Both the position numbers and the translations under genes were made by a program. The notes beneath the pieces were generated by a model, which worked only from the letters and a program-made list of their open reading frames with translations, was not told where the DNA came from and made no database searches. Below are positions 30,586 to 40,749 of a DNA stretch of 64,000 bases, in pieces. This DNA is from Anaeramoeba flamelloides (taxonomy: Eukaryota > Metamonada > Anaeramoebidae). The DNA is taken from contig JANTQA010000019.1 of assembly GCA_027625915.1 (NCBI GenBank), positions 191,001 to 255,000 on the forward strand, in the 5' to 3' direction. Positions within the stretch are counted from its first letter, which is position 1; each line of letters begins with the position of its first letter.

Positions 30586-30709
30586 GGGAAAAAAATTTCA
30601 CTTTCTTTTCCTTATTTTGCTTAATTAAATTGGGTTCTATAAGAAGTAATTTGTAATTTGTGTATTTGATTGAGAAAAGGAAATTGAAAATGAAGTGAAA
30701 ATTTTTCCC
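30586..30709. repeat. Small palindrome H, copy 1
   Basis: Arms GGGAAAAAAATTTCACTTTC and GAAGTGAAAATTTTTCCC, 124 bp overall. A second copy is at 48275-48403 and perhaps a decayed third at about 48626-48805. Confidence 0.7.
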
Positions 30710-31331
30710 TTGTATAATTCAAAGAGCAGTAAATAATTTTAGAACTTTTTTATATTTTCAGCCCGAAATTTTTGACTCCTTTCATTTTCGTATCCTATTA
30801 CAACATTTTCAAATTTCAAAGACTTGACAAACGTTTTTTTAAAGCCCCTCAAGAAAAAAAAAATATCCAAAAAAGATTACTTTATTGATCTTTGAGAAAT
30901 TTTTTAAAGTTCTTACAATATAAAAAGATTTGTTAAACTTTCAAAAACCTTAAAGTGTTTTTTTAGGAAAACCAAAAAGCCAAAAAGCGTTTTACTTATC
31001 AGTTTTAAAAAGTATTAAATGTAAAAACTGAAAAATTACAAGTTTTTGGATTTTGATCTTTTGATTACTTTTAAAATTAGAATTTCAGAAAATTAAAAGT
31101 TTGTGAATTCATAAAAACTGATCATAATTTTTGTATGGTTCTTTTCGTTTTTTGAATTGATAAAATCATTTTTTCAAATTTTTGATAGGTTACCTTTTTT
31201 TGCTTTTGGAAAACCAACCTAAACTTTGTCTTCATATTTCCAATTGAATAAAAAGAATTAAAACCAAAATTGAAGTATTAAACTAAATTTAACATAACAA
31301 ACCTAACAAAAAAAAACAAAATACAAAAAAG
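30710..31331. other. 5' flank of the BTB gene
   Basis: No gene or repeat seen. The last 60 bp before the ATG are A/C-rich without T runs, as before the Rac exon 2. Confidence 0.5.
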
Positions 31332-33650
31332 ATGCAGGTTACAACAATTAACCAAAAATTAGAAAACTTGATTAACAACCCCGAAATTGCAGATGTAAAA
31401 TTTATTGTTGGGAGATCCAAAATCAAGATGTATGGACATAAAATTATTTTGTCCCTTTCTTCTGAAATTTGGAAAAATTTGTTTTATTTTTTTCAAAAAG
31501 ACAAAAAGAAAGAAAAAGGAAAAGAAAAAGAAAAAAAAAAGGAAAAAGAAAAGAAAAAGTACAAGGAAAAAGAAAAAGAACAAGAAAAGGAAATTGAAAG
31601 AGAAAAGAGAAAGGTAAAGAAAAAAGAAAGCGTAAAGGAAAATGAAAAGAAAAAGTACAAGGAAATCGAAAAAGAAAGAGAAAAGAGAAAGGAAAAGAAA
31701 AAAGAAATTGTAAAGGAAAAAGAAATAGAAAAAGAAAAGGAAATTGAAAGAAAAAAGAGAAAAGAAAAAGAAAAAGAAATCGTAAAAAGAAAGGAAAATG
31801 AAAAAGAGAAAGAAAAAGAAAAAGGAAAAAGAAAGGAAATTGAAAGAGAAAAGAGAATTGAAAAAGAAAAAGAAAAAAGAAAGAAAAAGTACAAGGAAAA
31901 AGAAATCGTAAAAAAAAAGGAAATTGAAAGAGAAAGAGAAAGAGAAAAGAGAAAGGAAAAGAAAAAAGAAATTGTAAAGGAAAATGAAAAGAAAAAGTAC
32001 AAGGAAATTGTAAAAGAAAGGGAAAAAGAAAAAAGAAAGGAAATCGTAAAAGAAAAAGAAAAAAGAAAAGAACAGGAAATTGAAAAAAAAAAAGAACTGG
32101 AAAGAGAAAGAGAAAGAGAAAAGAGAAAGGAAAAGAAAAAAGAAATCTTAAAGGAAAAAGACAAAAATGAAGAAAAAGCTAAATCCAAAATTAAATCCAA
32201 GCAAAAACAAAGGGTCAAAAAAAAGGAAAACGAAAAGGAAAAAGACAAATCCAAAATTAAACACAAGCAAAAGCAAAAGTACAAAAAAAAGCTGAATGAA
32301 AACAAAAACAAAATGACCAAAATCTTGATTCCTGAAATTGAGCCTCCAGCCTTTTTGTCTGTCTTAAGATTCATTTATTTGAGAGAATTAGTTTATACAA
32401 AAGATCATGTAATTGAGATCTTATATGCGTCTGACAAATTTGGAATAATGGAATTAAAAAACTTTTGTTTGGCATATGTGCAGCAACATTTTAGTATCAA
32501 ATCGATTTTTTTAACATTAGAAAAGGCCATAGCCTATCGGCAACATGAGTTGATCAAGAAACTAATGAAATACTTGGAAAAGAAGTCATATACTATCCTG
32601 AGCCAAAGCAATTGCTTGGACGAACTAAGCAGCCAGGCGCTACTGATTATTTTAAAATCGAAAAATTTGTTCATCACTGAACACAAATTGTTTCGATTGC
32701 TATTGTCGCGGGGCAAATTCCAATGCTTGCGAAATGGGGACAAGGCGAATAAAAAGAACTTGAAAAGATATTTGAAACGGTTTTTGCCTTATATCCACCT
32801 AGATTTAATGGGGATTAAAGGACTAAAGGAAATATCCGGTTCGGGGCTGTTTGACTTGGATGTGGTCCAAAATAAAGGTCTAGCGATCAACGAGGGATCC
32901 GAATATGAAGACCAACCGCCAATTAATCGCGGGCTCGAGCGATCACGAAAGACTTTAAAAAAAAGGATCAAGTTGTTGAAGAATGAAATTAAAGTTGTTG
33001 TCTTATCGTCAGAATCCAGAGAGCAGTATAAACAGAACGTCATCGAGTCAATCAAGTCGAGGGGTATTCAACAGGTGGATTCGATCAACGTGTCCAAGAA
33101 AATGCCCACGCTTGAGCACTTGCTAAACTACGATTCCGTTTTTTTATTCAGTTGTGACCCCTTTAAGGACCCTGTGCAAATGGGCGACATTTTGGCCGAT
33201 TACGTTGAAAGAAATAGGGGGCTCGTCATCTGTTCCATTTTTGCCATGGAGGACAACCAATTTGGTAGAAACATACAAGGCAGGATCGTAACAGACGCAT
33301 TTTTACCAATGGTGACCGGTAAACTAATTTCTCACCAAGAATGCGAACTCGACCAATTGCAAATTATTGACCACCCAATAATGAACCAAGTATTGGGTTA
33401 TAATGGCGGGAAGTTAAGCTACCGAATAAATTCCAAAATTATTGAAAGCGATTCCAAAGTAATTTCTAGATATAAAGACGGGAATATCTTAGCTGCAGAA
33501 AAACGAAAGGAAGATGATTTCGGAATAGTTGTCGTTTTAAACATCTGGCCAATATCAGATAAGATCTCGACAAATGGTAACTATTGGTTAACTTCCACAG
33601 ATGGTACATTTTTAATTGCAAATGCCGTAGAATACGCTTCGATTGTATAA
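31332..33650 (+). CDS. BTB/BACK protein with a giant Lys/Glu insertion and a C-terminal amidotransferase-like domain
   Basis: 772 residues in one exon. Residues 1-55 are the first half of a BTB/POZ fold (DVKFIVG, YGHKIILSLSSEIWKNLF). Residues about 56-328 are almost only Lys, Glu, Arg and Ile, in imperfect repeats, and would form a charged helix or coil. The BTB fold resumes at about 330 (ILIPEIEPPAFLSVLRFIYL), followed by a BACK-like helical region to about 480. Residues about 556-772 form an alpha/beta domain (YDSVFLFSC, GDILADYVERNRGLVICS, a HPIM motif, DGNILAAEK) resembling ThuA or class I amidotransferase folds; no catalytic triad is evident. BTB proteins dimerise and often serve Cullin-3 ligases; the role of this one is unknown. 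The region after the insertion is far richer in G+C than its flanks, supporting a real gene. Confidence 0.85.
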   Translation: MQVTTINQKLENLINNPEIADVKFIVGRSKIKMYGHKIILSLSSEIWKNLFYFFQKDKKKEKGKEKEKKKEKEKKKYKEKEKEQEKEIEREKRKVKKKESVKENEKKKYKEIEKEREKRKEKKKEIVKEKEIEKEKEIERKKRKEKEKEIVKRKENEKEKEKEKGKRKEIEREKRIEKEKEKRKKKYKEKEIVKKKEIEREREREKRKEKKKEIVKENEKKKYKEIVKEREKEKRKEIVKEKEKRKEQEIEKKKELEREREREKRKEKKKEILKEKDKNEEKAKSKIKSKQKQRVKKKENEKEKDKSKIKHKQKQKYKKKLNENKNKMTKILIPEIEPPAFLSVLRFIYLRELVYTKDHVIEILYASDKFGIMELKNFCLAYVQQHFSIKSIFLTLEKAIAYRQHELIKKLMKYLEKKSYTILSQSNCLDELSSQALLIILKSKNLFITEHKLFRLLLSRGKFQCLRNGDKANKKNLKRYLKRFLPYIHLDLMGIKGLKEISGSGLFDLDVVQNKGLAINEGSEYEDQPPINRGLERSRKTLKKRIKLLKNEIKVVVLSSESREQYKQNVIESIKSRGIQQVDSINVSKKMPTLEHLLNYDSVFLFSCDPFKDPVQMGDILADYVERNRGLVICSIFAMEDNQFGRNIQGRIVTDAFLPMVTGKLISHQECELDQLQIIDHPIMNQVLGYNGGKLSYRINSKIIESDSKVISRYKDGNILAAEKRKEDDFGIVVVLNIWPISDKISTNGNYWLTSTDGTFLIANAVEYASIV
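31500..32310 (+). repeat. Purine-only coding repeat in the BTB gene
   Basis: About 800 bp of nearly pure A/G on the coding strand, with imperfect tandem units such as GAAAAGAAAAAGTACAAGGA recurring four or more times. It encodes the Lys/Glu insertion. Being a multiple of three throughout, it keeps the reading frame. Confidence 0.85.
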
Positions 33651-33867
33651 ATATCTGCTTGTTTTGTTTGCTTCTTTAGAGCCCATTATTAAAAAAAAAA
33701 ATAACAGAATGATATCAATATATTTTTCAATACAGAACAAAATGTTGAAATTCGAAGCCAATTTTATATCCACAAATGAGGTGAAAATTTTGAAAAAATC
33801 CATGATGATTTAAAATTTTTTTAAAAATTGCAATTAGCGTTTTATGAATTAAAATTTTGATAAAAGT

Positions 33868-34455
33868 TATTTCCGAAAAATACGGTGGCATTTTTTATTA
33901 CATTTCATAAAAAAATCATCTTTGTTGGTGGCGTTATTCGTTAATTGAAAATACTAAATTAAGTTAAACATTAATACTGATTGGATCAATGGCTAAGGTA
34001 TTTCTTTCAAAATATATTCATTGAAATATTCTCAAAAATAGAAAAATAAAAATAGCACTTTTTTGGACAAAATAATGTCAGGACCAATTTCAATAAAAAA
34101 AATGGGCATTGTGGTAAGGAAAAAAATGATTTTTTTAAACAAACAAAATACAGTTATAAGTTTTTCAATTCTATTGGAAAATTTGTCAAGATTAAACAAG
34201 TTATGAAAACGATTTTTTAGATCAAAAAGAAAAAAAATATACCAGCAATTTTCATACCCTTAAAAAAATATCATATAAAATCGAGATCAGAAATTTAATC
34301 TCTTTTATTTATGTAATACCAGACTAACAAACAAATTGGATTGTTATCAAGAATCAATAAATGGTGGTTAATGATTTTGGATGTTTAAATACTTTTTTTG
34401 GATTGAGTTTAATAAATATATTTTAAAATAATTTACCCCTCTTTTTCGAAAATAT

Positions 34456-34456
<1 letters not shown>
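33868..34456 (+). repeat. MITE family 1, copy 2
   Basis: 589 bp starting TATTTCCGAAAAATACGGTG and ending CCCCTCTTTTTCGAAAATAT. It aligns with 1297-1880 (same strand) and 9335-9913 (opposite strand). It lies 217 bp after the BTB stop codon and is followed directly by an (AT)n microsatellite. Confidence 0.78.

Positions 34457-34457
<1 letters not shown>

Positions 34458-34490
<33 letters not shown>
34458..34490. repeat. (AT)n microsatellite
   Basis: About 16 AT units at the right end of MITE family 1 copy 2. Confidence 0.9.
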
Positions 34491-34491
<1 letters not shown>

Positions 34492-34493
<2 letters not shown>

Positions 34494-36550
34494 GTTTCAT
34501 TTAGTTCCAATTCCCAAATATTCAAAAGATCAAAACCAATCAAATAGTAATAATAGTTAAACAAAATAACAGATATTCTGAAAACAATTATCAATGAAAA
34601 AAAAAATAAAAAAAAAAAATAAAATAAACAAACTTAAAGCACTTGAAACCACTTCTAAGAAAAAAACATAAATAGTTGAAAACATTTTTTTGTTTTTTTT
34701 CGAATAATCAAAATCTTTTTTATTTTTGTTGGATTACCAACAATCCCATTCATTTTTTTTTTTTTAGAGAAAGAAATTGAAAAAGGATCAGAAGTATGAA
34801 AAGGGAATTAGAAATATCAACAAATTCTCTTTTACACTAATTGTTGAAGATATTCATTGGAAAAAAAAAACAAATTTTTACAATTTCTCTTGAAAATAAA
34901 GAAAAGAAAAGAAAGGTATATGTTTTGCCATACTAGTCATCAAAAATTGTTAAAGGTCTTTCTTGAAGACATCTTGTTAAGTGTCGATAAAAAAAAAAAA
35001 CATTTATTTACAATATTATATATATATATATAGCAAATGCTTTCTCAAATTATCTCCTCTTTTGACCACTTTTCAAAACAAATTCTTATTGTTGGCCTTT
35101 TTAATTCAACATTTATAGATAATATCTACCAAAATAAAACAATTTTTTAACTGAAGTTTTCAAAGCAAGCAGTTATGTTATAGCACTGAAAAAGGAGAAT
35201 TAAAAAATAAAATCAAAGCCCAATCACGCCTCACTATTCTTGATTTAATCACACATCACATCATTAATTCAAGTGAGCCCAGCAAAAAATATACAACAAA
35301 TCATAAACACTCTCGGATTTTTCGAAGGTGAGGATATTAACACTCTCTTAGTTTTTAAAAAAAGGTAAACAATTAGAAGGCTTTTTTATTTTTATGTGGG
35401 TAAGGAATATATTTTATCTTGGAATTTTGGGTTCAAGAAGAACCATTTTAAAACTTATTGACTTTTTTCATCGATCTACAACAAATTTTTTTTTTTTCTT
35501 TTCTAACTTTGTTTTTTTTTACGAAATAAATTAAAATGTACATTTGATTTTTAGAAATTTTATAAAGAATGCAATTCTACTGGCTAGTTTTTTTTTTTTT
35601 TCTTTTATATTGAAACTGCCCCTTTAATATCGGAGAACTCGAACTCAAACTTGGGTATAAGTAAAGTTGTTTAAACCATTGCTTTTGTCTTTATTTTATC
35701 ATTTTACTAAATATTATATTTTAAATAAAATCTTAGTAACCATAAATGAGTAATAAGAACAATAAATTTATGATTCAATTTTAATTTTAAAATATGAAAA
35801 TGTTTGTAATAAAGCAACAATTTTTTTTTTTTTTTGATTTTCAATGATTTGATTTTGCTTTTAAAAAAATTCAAATATGTTCGAATTTATAATTTAATCT
35901 AAAGTAAAAAAATGAAGTAAAAGCCAATTGAATATTTTGAGTTAATTATTCTTAAAAAAAAAATTATTTTATGAGTACCCAAAAATTGCTCAAGTCTCAC
36001 AAAATTAGTAATAATAAATTAATGATATTTTAACAATTTGTTATTATTGGATATATTCCATAATTTTTATTACAAAATCATAAACAATATTTTGAAATAA
36101 AAATCATTATGTAGATTTAATCTATCAAGTAGGAACGGAAAATACTTTTAAAAAATTAAATGAGGTCCTCGATTTTTTAGATAATTTTTTGTTATCGAAT
36201 TTTTTCCAAGTAATTTATTTTTCATATCTTTTTTTACAGGATAGATTTTACAGATTTTATTTCATCTAAAAGATATTCTAGAATTTCTTTCTCAAAATAC
36301 AATTTTTTTATATTTTTTTTTTTTTTTTTTGTAAAATAAGTGTATAAAGTAAAAATGGTAAATTCAATAATTTAATAGCCATGATACAAACTTGAAATCT
36401 AAAAAGCAGATAAGTCAACAAGAAGTTTAAATTTTAAATAAATAAGAATTACAAGATATTAGAAACTATTTTTCGATTATACCACTAAACCTGAAGAAAA
36501 AATTACTCATTTTAGTGTATCATTATAAAAAGAAGTATCAATGAATAATA
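34492..36550. other. Gene-free DNA with one possibly structured stretch
   Basis: 35215-35350 is less repetitive than its surroundings and contains partial complementary pairs (CTCACTATTCTTGATTTAAT against ATTAATTCAAGTGAG). It could be a non-coding RNA or an exon, but nothing identifies it. The rest is homopolymer-rich. Confidence 0.45.
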
Positions 36551-36741
36551 CAATCAGTTCCATTTTAGTACACAGTCCTTCAACAAAATTTAAGTCATAA
36601 AAAACCCAAATTAATGCACAAATTTGGATTCTAGTAAAATAATTTGTATTAAAAAAATTCCAAAAATATACTTTAATTTGAGATTTTTTCTAAACCTTAA
36701 ATTTTGATGAAAGTTTTCTACCTTAAAAGTGTTACTGACTG
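36551..36741 (+). repeat. Tc1/mariner-like MITE, copy 2
   Basis: 191 bp, CAATCAGTTCC ... ACTGACTG, flanked by TA at 36549-36550 and 36742-36743. More diverged than copy 1. Confidence 0.82.
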
Positions 36742-36753
36742 TAAAAAGTAGAT

Positions 36754-36830
36754 TTATATATATATATATATATATATATATGGATATATATATGGATAAG
36801 TAGATAGATAGATATATAAATATATAGATA
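36754..36830. repeat. (TA)n and GATA-type microsatellite
   Basis: A TA run to 36781, then imperfect GATA/TATATA units. Confidence 0.85.
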
Positions 36831-36841
36831 TTAGTAACTTA

Positions 36842-37189
36842 TTGATATTCATCGCGACACCCAAAAAAAAATAATAAAGGTATATATATATATTTCTGAT
36901 TATTTTCTATTTGTTCAGTTAGAATCTTTTTTGATCTTAAGATCTTTAAAAGTACTAAAAAACATCTTGAAAATGAATAAACATCTTGGTATTATTTCTA
37001 ATTGTTAATATTTCTAAAATTGTTTTACCATTGATTCATAATTTCCTTTTTTTAAGAATTAAACTTTTAAAATTTTATTATAGATATTTATAGAAAGATG
37101 ATTAATTAAATTACACAAGCTCTAAAAAATATTCTATCAATCAAAAACAAGAATAAAAATTATGATTCCCTAAAATTAATCACAAAATC
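36842..37189. other. AT-rich DNA
   Basis: Short (TA)n at about 36881-36892; otherwise nothing. Confidence 0.55.
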
Positions 37190-37580
37190 CCTATTGAAAC
37201 CTTTATTTTTTTGAAATAAACCTAATTAAACTTAAATTGGATCTACTAAAAATGAAAAATTGAATTTTTTTAAAATCCAACCAAACTACAATCATTTGGA
37301 AATAAGACAAATTATAAACTTTAGATGAAAGTTGATATTCATAAAAGAAATACCAGAACAATAATAAATTTTCAGAAAAAAATGTTATAAAATATTTTTA
37401 ACTACTTTCATGAAATGTTGTGTAAAATTTCTCAATTTCTAGTGGAAATTAGTTTTTTTATATGCGATATTTTTATCTTAATTGTTTATATTTCATAAGA
37501 AAAAACAAAGGTAACTTTTCTTAAAGTTAATTTAGGGTTTCAAAAAATTTTTTTTTTCTAATTTACTTTGTGAAAAAAAA
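37190..37580 (+). repeat. Dispersed repeat C, copy 3
   Basis: It aligns with 17745-18125 and 18430-18800 through AAAATGAAAAATTGAATTTT, the block AATACCAGAACAA and TTTCTCAATTTCTAG. The most diverged of the three. Confidence 0.68.
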
Positions 37581-37753
37581 AAAAAAGAAAAGGAAATGAA
37601 AATAAAAATAGGTAAAAAGGATAAAAAATATTGATAAACAAATAAAAAATTGACAAAATTAGAAAAAATGATCTAATATAAATATTGAAATTTTAAGATG
37701 TATAAATTCCTTTATATGGTAGAAAATCACTATTAATACTACTTTAACCTCAT

Positions 37754-38333
37754 AAACTACTTTCGAAAAATAAGGGCCCAGTTTTTCAAATTATACTCAC
37801 TAAAATAATTATATGAGGAACCCTGTAAATAATCATCAATAAACTAGAAGTTGATGGATAATCATCAGAAGATTAAATACTAACAAGGTGTCTTCTTTAA
37901 AAATTTTTATACGTTGATAGAAATCTATTTCATTTTTTGTACAAAAATTTGGCTAAAAAAATCATCCAAAATTTTACAACATCTGGATATTATCGAATTT
38001 TTTTTTCGGTTGTAAGAGTAATTTGATTGAGAATTAAATTGAAATTTTTCATCATGTAAAAATATTAAATGTAAATCAGTGAAGAAAAATTAACATCTGA
38101 AACTATTTGATTGAAGAAACTAACAAACAAAAAAAAATCAAATTGTCATCTGATTGTTTGAAAATTTTTTTTATTTTCTTCCAATTTTTCAGTCAAAAGT
38201 TTGGTTAGTAAATTATGAAGTAGAAAATTTTATTTAAATTACATCATTAATCAACTGCCCAACATAATATTGAAATCCAATGATTCTAGAACGAGATCTC
38301 GAAATTTGGGCCCCTATTTTTTGAATTTAGTTT
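37754..38333 (-). repeat. MITE family 2, copy 2 (inverted)
   Basis: A 580-bp near-identical reverse complement of 15949-16530, with ends AAACTACTTTCGAAAAATAA and ATTTTTTGAATTTAGTTT. High identity in such an AT-rich, drifting background implies a recent insertion of at least one copy. A weak open frame at its right end is not supported. Confidence 0.88.
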
Positions 38334-39620
38334 ATTTTCCAAAAAATATTTATATTGGTATTTCAGATTCTTGGAACCTAATCTCAGATTCTCAATTTAG
38401 TCTCAAAAAAATGAAAAGAAAAATAAAAAAAATATATACAAAAAATTTTTTTATAAATTTATCATTCAGATTTGAAATACTCAAAAAGAAATATATAAAA
38501 AAAAAATTATTATATAATTGAAATTAAAATGTACTTTGACACAATAATACAAGTCTTGGTTCACTATGCATTTTATAAAGAAAGTAAAAATCAAAATGTG
38601 GTTCTTAAAATATTATAAAAAGGGGGGAAGTGTATTTGTCAAGGAAATAATGTTTCTTATTTGATGTTTGGATTTATGAATATACTTTTAAATTATGAAT
38701 ATAATATATTTAGTTCATCACGTTCAATTTTTAGTAAATTTCTTGATTTTAGTAATCGAACCACCTATTACAGAAATTGGGAAAAAAAATAAGTATACTT
38801 TATAAAATTATCCAAGAATTTGGAATGTCCCCTGATATTGATTAAAATTACACTAAAATAAAAAAAGCGAATTATATAAAATTTAATAGTTCATAATTTG
38901 ACTTGAAAAAGAAAAATTTACAAAAAAAACTTTAATAAAGCAAATTTTAAAAAAATAAAAATGATTTTGAACTCTCCAAACCTAATTAATGGGGTAAAAT
39001 TAAAATTATTTCAATTAATATATCTAATTCAATAATTTTATGAAAAATTCATTCTTAATTTAACCCAAAATATTTCAACTTGATAGATTTTTGGATAAAT
39101 AAAATTGTTACAAAATTTTTATAAATTGATATACATTCACCAAAAAAAAAAATAAAAATGAAGAAAATATAGACAAAAACCGAATTTAAGTCTGTTAAAA
39201 GAATAATTAAAACTCAAAAAGAAGTTAGAAATTATTATATTTGAACATATATTAAAATATATAGAATTTTCAAAAAAAGAAAAAGAAAATATCAACTGGG
39301 AAATAGAACTATTAAATTATTAGATACAAATATAAATCAGTTTTAGGTCAAAATATAATAATAAATATCTCTGAGTGGAAAGGGCAAGAATATTTAAAAA
39401 TTATTAGGTATAATTATAATTTAAATAAACACTCGTGCCTCCAAGTATACCATTTTTTCCAGAATTAAGAAGGATTGAGAAAAATCATGGATTGTACCCA
39501 ATTCTTATAAATAAAAAAAAATAAAAAAAAAAGAAGGGGTATAATAGCGAATTAATTTACTCCCTTCAAAATATAATAAAAAAAAATATAAAATTTAACA
39601 TTGAAAAAAAAAATCAACAC
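38334..39620. other. Gene-free AT-rich DNA
   Basis: 39170-39440 has short peptide-like stretches (for example NWEIELLNY) that recall decayed retroelement coding sequence, but stops are too dense to call. Confidence 0.45.
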
Positions 39621-39975
39621 AATTTTTAATTGGGAAACATTACTGAAAACAAAAAGTATGATCAATTTATAAAGGAAAAAATAAATAAAGAAAGACAAAA
39701 TGGGGGGTTAAATACAATGGTATTTTTTTTTCAATACTATCTTTTGGTATCAGTTTTTATTTAGAATGATCAATTATTAAAATTTGTTCAAAAAATTGAC
39801 TATTATTGAGATCTCCTTAACCAGACAAAATATTCCAATAATCAAGGGGATTTAAATTGTTTTCATTGGTCAAATTGAAAATAATATAATGGAATATTAT
39901 TTGAAGTTAATTTATTCCTTCTATGAATTGGTTTTACTTTTTTTTTTCAGTTATGTTTCCCAATTAAAAAATTTG
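39621..39975. repeat. Foldback element with about 30-bp terminal inverted repeats
   Basis: Left arm AATTTTTAATTGGGAAACAT followed by TACTGAAAA; right arm TTTTTCAGTTATGTTTCCCA followed by ATTAAAAAATT. 355 bp overall. No coding frame. A single left-arm-like motif recurs at about 47877. Confidence 0.65.
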
Positions 39976-40663
39976 TTTACCTTTTTCTACTGAGCCGTTA
40001 TTATGAGAAGAATACTGGATTAAACCCATCAAGTAGGTACTATTCCTATAATAAAACTATATACTCTTTGACTGAAAGGGGGTTTAGATAGATTACTTAT
40101 CGTGGTCAAACAATACAAAAGTATTCTAGGGGCAGACCACATTTTAGTGAACTTTATCTAACTTTATTACTGAGTTCATAAAAAAATTGATTCATATAAA
40201 AAGAATTCGATTATTAAATATTTCAAATTTTCCTAATGACACAACAATTTTGCTAATATTATCAATTATTAAATATTTCCTGTCTTAATTTCGTGTTCGG
40301 TATTTTTTGCAATACTATAATTTAAAAATAATCGTCTCGTTGGGAATTTCTGTAACTAATTCATTTTCTGTTTGTTAATTCATATTGAGCATAAATTTTA
40401 CCTAAAAAGCCTACGAATCTTGAAAATTTAAGCGAAAAAAACTATTTTGGAATTTTTGTTTCATAATTCATTTTAAGCCAAAAGATTATGTACAAACCCT
40501 ATTGTAATTAATTTTGATTTGTATATTTATTTTCAGATCCAAACGAAATGAGATTTTTATTTTGAAAGAAATTATAAAAGAACAAACACAAAAAAAAAAA
40601 ATGTTAATTTTTGCTTTATTACGCAAAAGGTATTTATAATTCTAGGCAAGTAATTAAAAAATG

Positions 40664-40699
<36 letters not shown>

Positions 40700-40749
40700 G
40701 AAATAACAAAGAAAGAAAAAGAGAGAGAGAGAGAAAGGAAATCAGCAAA
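39976..40749. other. 3' flank of UAP1
   Basis: It ends in a long A run (about 40664-40698) and a GA-rich stretch directly after the UAP1 stop codon on the minus strand. No gene seen. Confidence 0.55.

Noticed and set aside
31493-32374. A 293-codon minus-strand open frame rich in Phe and Ser
   Set aside because: Antisense of the Lys/Glu-coding purine tract; the plus-strand BTB gene explains it.
38270-38521. 83-codon frame at the right end of a MITE
   Set aside because: Mostly inside the MITE terminal repeat and Lys/Ile runs; the frame is not coding-like.
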